NCBI GenBank assembly: GCA_050084515.1 | Contig: CM114271.1 | Span: forward strand, 38,626,001 to 38,690,000 | Source of the DNA: Blasia pusilla | Taxonomy: Eukaryota; Marchantiophyta; Marchantiopsida; Blasiales | Length of the DNA: 64,000 nt | Direction of reading: 5' to 3' | Part shown: positions 60,242 to 64,000 of the stretch, piece after piece | Layout of the letters: each line of letters opens with the position of its first letter | Position numbering within the stretch: position 1 is the first letter of the stretch | Position numbers and translations under genes: made by a program | The notes under the pieces: generated by a model | The model's input: the letters and a program-made list of their open reading frames with translations, nothing else | Databases searched by the model: none | Told to the model about the DNA's origin: nothing

Positions 60242-60610
60242 GTGCTTTCTTTGAAACTTGCCAAAGTTAAACATCACATGGTAATACAATTGACAACTTA
60301 CCTGATTGTACAGAGCACAAGAAAGTTCATGTATGACTCAAAGATGTACTACGTTGAAGTCCAAACAAGCCAAGGGAAAATGTTGTCTTTTGCTCAGCCA
60401 AGCAAAAGACAACATAGTGTTAGCTCAGAAGGGTACATTCCATTACCAATGAGAAGCCTTGAACATATGGAAGTTCATTATGAGGAACATATTCAAGAGG
60501 ATTCTACTAGTAGTTCGAGTAGGAGTAGAAAACAAATGTTGCGTCCCAAGCTAGCTAGGAAAAGAAGGAGATCAATGCAAGTATGTGTTTCCTTCAATAT
60601 TAAATTGTAA
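60242..60610 (+). other. Unrecognised 122-codon open frame, possible exon
   Basis: The frame has fairly coding-like composition, a Ser run (STSSSSRSR) and a basic C-terminal stretch (KLARKRRRSMQ). It opens just after CATGCAG (possible acceptor) and contains a possible donor, AAG before GTATGTG, near 60580. No family recognised and no neighbouring exons identified. Confidence 0.3.
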
Positions 60611-60940
60611 GCTTTTTTGTTGTATCATGTAAAGCCATCTATTCACCATCTATTTCCGTGTACTCCTTCCTATCTATAATACGAATAGTTGTCTTTGTAG
60701 AGAATTACTCGCTCTCTCAACAGATCTGACAAATTCCAGCAGCCTGCATGGTCACCTAAGATCGACTAGCAATACAAGTGCTTTTCAGATCACCCTAAAC
60801 CGATCTGGTAAGGCAGACGTATACTCAGCCGAGAGTTCACAATACTAGCACCCGACATCAGGAAACTCAACATTCCAAGAAAAAAATAGCCTACGAGAAC
60901 GTGACAGAAAAAATAAAGTGGCAAGACAGCGGGATCGCTC

Positions 60941-60983
60941 CAGCCTCCATTTGTTCTCTCATTGAGAGAAGAAATGGAGGCTG
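60941..60983. repeat. 43-bp fold-back hairpin at the truncated LTR edge
   Basis: CAGCCTCCATTT pairs with AAATGGAGGCTG, then one mismatch, then TTCTCTC with GAGAGAA around loop ATT. Pairing continues outside as GGGAT/ATCCC after a 5-nt bulge. The right arm is family A LTR sequence. Confidence 0.85.
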
Positions 60984-61193
60984 ATCCCCTTCTCAATTAT
61001 ATAGGGTATGTACAAGCAACCCTAACCCTTATCTTAACCATAGTCTCGAGTTAGACTAACTAGGATTAACTAACCCTAGTTAAGATAATCGCGCTTAACT
61101 GACTAACCAAGATTAAGCTTCCCTATTTGGTGTGAGTATCAAATATAGCAGTTCAGGTGTCTCATGATCTTGATTGTAACTCAGTCTTCAATA
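60960..61193 (-). repeat. Family A 3' LTR, truncated (copy 3)
   Basis: LTR homology starts about 60960 and ends CAGTCTTCAATA at 61193; the remainder of the LTR (about 75 bp) is absent. The polypurine tract complement CTCCCCCTCAAGC follows at 61194-61206. Confidence 0.85.
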
Positions 61194-62542
61194 CTCCCCC
61201 TCAAGCTCATATCGATATCTCTAACGTCTAAATCGTTTCTAAACATCTCAAACTTATCTCTAGAAAATGCCTTTGTAAAGATGTCACCAATTTGTAATTC
61301 TGTATCTATATACACAAGATCAATTTCTTTTGCAAGCACTTTCTCTCTGACAAAATGATAGTGCACCTCAACATGTTTTGTACGAGCATGAAACACAAGA
61401 TTATTAGCAAGCTTGATGCTACTAATATTGTCTACATACATTACACTAGGTCCTAAGTTACTTACACCAATCTCAACAAGTAATCGATGAAGCCACACCG
61501 CCTTACATGCTGCATTGGTTGCTCCTATGTACTCAACTTTTATTGAAGATAATGCAACTGTAGGTTGCTTCTTTGAAGCCGAACTTATAGCTGCGCTTCC
61601 CAAAATAAATGAATAATCAGATGTGGAGTGTCGATCAGACAAGCTTCCTGCCCAATCAACATTTGTGAATCCCTATAATTATAAACTCAAAGTAGGTTCA
61701 AATTGAAGCGTGAATTGAACATAGAATTTCACATACCGCATAATCCTCCTCATAGCAGCAAGATGAGGTTTTCGAGGTGCTTGCATAAATTGGCTCACTA
61801 GGCCAAATGCATAGCTTAAATCTGGCCTGGTTATAGTCAGTTAGATCAAACTTCCAACCATGCGCCTACACATATTAGAATCTGCAAGCAACTCTCCTTC
61901 ATCCACTCTTAGCTTCACACTCTGGTCCAACCGTATAGAGATTGGCTTACTAGCCATCATACCATATTTTGAAAGCATGTGAAGATCATATTATTGTTGT
62001 AGTAACCATATGCTCTCTCCAACCTTCATAAATTCAACACCAAGGAAGTACTTGAGTTCTCCCAAATCCTTCATATCAAATTCTGCCAGTAAGTTTAGCT
62101 TGACTTGTTGTACCATATCCTCAATACTCCCAATAATCAAGAGGTCGTCGACATACAAAAAAATAAGAACCGTATGATCCTGTTCTCTTAAGACATATAA
62201 CAAGGAGTCAGAATCACATACCCTAAAATCCAACTCTTGTAGGACGTATGTAATCTTGCCATACCAAGCTCTTGGAGCTTGTTTGAGCCCGTATAGAGCT
62301 TTCTTCTACCTGCATACGCGAAATGGAAACTTGGGATGCTCGTATCCAAGTATTTGAGTCATATATACCTCCTCATATAGATCTTCATTCAAGAAGGCAT
62401 TCTTGACATCCATGTGATATAATCTCCACTTCTTACTTACTGCAACTACAACCATTGTTCTGGTAGTCGCCATCTTTACAACATGACTAAATATTTCCTC
62501 ATAATCGATGCCATATTGTTGTGTATAGTCCTTATTCACCAA
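61181..62542 (-). pseudogene. Family A reverse transcriptase and RNase H remnant (copy 3)
   Basis: 62542-62306 reads YTQQYGIDYEEIFSHVVKM and MDVKNAFLNEDLYEEVYM; 62233-61991 reads LIFLYVDDLLIIGS with the catalytic YVDD intact, then DMKDLGELKYFLGVEF. 61642-61181 is RNase H: SDRHSTSDYSFILG, SSIKVEYIGATNAACKAVW, VDNISSIKLANN and IGDIFTKAFSRDKFEMF. Stops lie between the pieces, including near 61840 and 62305, but this is the best preserved catalytic core in the window. Confidence 0.9.
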
Positions 62543-62936
62543 TCTTTCTTTGTATCTGTTAATTGTACCATCTTGATTGCGCTTGATTTTGTAAATCCAT
62601 TTGCAACCAATAGCTTCCTTACCCGAAGGTATATCAAGTCCCAGGTCTATTGATGTCTTAATGTAGCAAGCTCTTCCTCCATAGCTTCAGTCCATTCGAC
62701 TTTACTTGTAGCTTCTTCAAAACAACTCGGCTCCTGTTCTTGAAGGGTAGTCATCATATATGCATGATGTGTTGCAAGGAAATCTTCATTTATGAAGCTA
62801 TGAATAGCATGTGTGACTCTACTTGATCTACAAAGTTGTTATTCAGAGGTAGATGCCTCTGACACCTAACTCGAGCTCTGACTAGATCAAAAGACTAAAT
62901 ACATTATGTTCCCATCCATGGACTCACACATTTAAC

Positions 62937-63880
62937 TCATGAATCTAGGACCTCTCTTAATCCTACATTAGTACTTAGGGAATTTGAAGGTAATGTCTGT
63001 TGGTTTGCAATCATATTCTCCCCCTGAACAGACCAGTTTAGAGGTGGAATAGGCTCAAATGGATCATACAATAACTTTAGCTCATCAAAGACAACGTCGT
63101 GACTAATTATAAGCTTCCTAGAAGATGGAATGTAGCACTTATATCCCTTAGTTCCATCAGCGTAGCCAATGAATATACATCTTTCAGATTTGGGGTGTAA
63201 TTTTTGACGTCTTTTAGAAGGAACATGAGCATAACAAATATAACCGAATACTTTCAAGAAAAGAAAACCAGATTTACTTCTTGTTAAGATTTCAAATGGA
63301 TTCTTATCATGAACTCATGTTGTTGGAGTTCGGTTGATTAAGAAGACTGCACATGCTACACCCTTTGCCTAATACACCTTAGGCATGTTCTTCTCATTCA
63401 ACATAGTTCGTGCCACCTCAATAATATGTGATTCTTCCTCTCAGCCACTCCATTTTGTTGTGGAGTGTAACGGCAAGTCACTTGACGGTGGATGCCATTC
63501 TGACCTAAATAATCATCAAAATCTACTGAAAGATACTCTTTTCCTCCATCACAACGCAATTTCAGAATGTGTTCTCCAGTCTGCTTCTCTACTAAAACTC
63601 TGAACGTTTGGTACAGTGAGAATACCTCTGACTTGGCTTTCAGAAAGTATATCCATATATACCTAGAGAAGTCATCAATAAATGAAAAAAAGTACGAATA
63701 ATCACGAATAATCAACTCTAATATCTTGGATGCTCTTCTACCTTTCTTTCGAAAAGGAAATCTAGCTTTTTTTCCAAATTGGCAAGGAGGACATACCTCC
63801 AACGTAGCAGGACTCGCTAATTTAGGAAGTCCTATTATTAGATTAGATGATGAAAGACTCTGTAATCTTTGAAGATTCAT
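62937..63880 (-). pseudogene. Family A integrase remnant (copy 3)
   Basis: 63880-63398 is a 160-codon frame with [33 protein letters not shown] and RYTPQQNGVAERKN (integrase core). 63257-62937 gives the linker FGYICYAHVPSKRRQKL and IISHDVVFDELK. A frame change near 63398 separates them. Confidence 0.9.
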
Positions 63881-64000
63881 ATGTCTAATTCTCTTATGCC
63901 ATATATTTAGATTTGTGACTTATTGGTTAGTTTAATCATACATTGCTGTTTGAATCTTTGGCATAGAAACATCTAATTTGAATATTCTGCCAGATCTAGT

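Larger units (their letters stand above)
60960..64000 (-). mobile_element. Ty1/copia family A, copy 3 (runs off the window)
   Basis: Minus-strand order from the right edge: integrase, reverse transcriptase, RNase H, polypurine tract, 3' LTR. It matches copies 1 and 2 and supplies the reverse-transcriptase half they lack. The element continues beyond 64000, where its gag and 5' LTR should lie. Confidence 0.9.

Noticed and set aside
61018-61090. AACCCTAACCCT in family A LTRs resembling telomere repeat
   Set aside because: Present in several LTR copies as ordinary LTR sequence, with too few units and wrong spacing for a telomere.
1-64000. CRISPR array, prokaryotic operons or ribosome-binding sites
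   Set aside because: Spliced plant genes and plant retroelements show a eukaryotic nuclear genome; the short tandem repeats lack the repeat-spacer pattern.

Overview
The window looks like nuclear DNA from a land plant. The evidence is two spliced plant genes (an F-box/MYND-finger protein of the Arabidopsis At1g67340 type and a mitochondrial-type glyoxalase II), Ty1/copia and Ty3/gypsy retrotransposons with plant-style initiator-Met tRNA primer sites, a hAT DNA transposon, and a 5S-rRNA-like segment with plant 5S sequence. The short-to-moderate introns (184 to about 2,560 bp), the GA-rich CpG-dense leader and the heavy transposon load would suit a bryophyte such as a liverwort. That is a guess; the sequence alone does not settle the species.

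Layout. 1-2625: AT-rich, nothing recognised. 2634-7359: a degenerate hAT transposon with an exact 8-bp target duplication, carrying a GC-rich 1.2 kb block that itself ends in the same terminal repeat. 11305-19156: a copia element (family A, minus strand) interrupted by a second copia element (family B, plus strand, 12460-17164). 21170-24400: gypsy integrase remains joined to a 2.4 kb inverted repeat. 24400-31584: mostly unassigned AT-rich DNA with a candidate MITE and small tandem duplications. 31585-35930: a second family A copy whose LTR-plus-leader is duplicated in tandem. 36696-37002: a solo family B LTR.

39.4-53.7 kb is a gene island, GC-richer and free of large transposons. It holds the F-box/MYND gene (plus strand, three coding exons, 427 residues) and the glyoxalase II gene (minus strand, eight coding exons, 333 residues), converging on a 4.2 kb intergenic stretch. 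I assembled both exon chains by hand from splice sites that keep frame and match family motifs. The largest glyoxalase II intron holds a 5S-rRNA-derived repeat and a perfect short hairpin, and another intron carries a duplicated 3' splice-site region.

53.7-64.0 kb returns to repeats: short tandem arrays, a degenerate LINE (minus, 57364-59348) and a third family A copia copy (minus, running off the right edge) that begins at a fold-back hairpin. No tRNA gene, CRISPR array or intact transposon coding region was seen. The two host genes are metabolically unrelated (probable ubiquitin-ligase adaptor; methylglyoxal detoxification).
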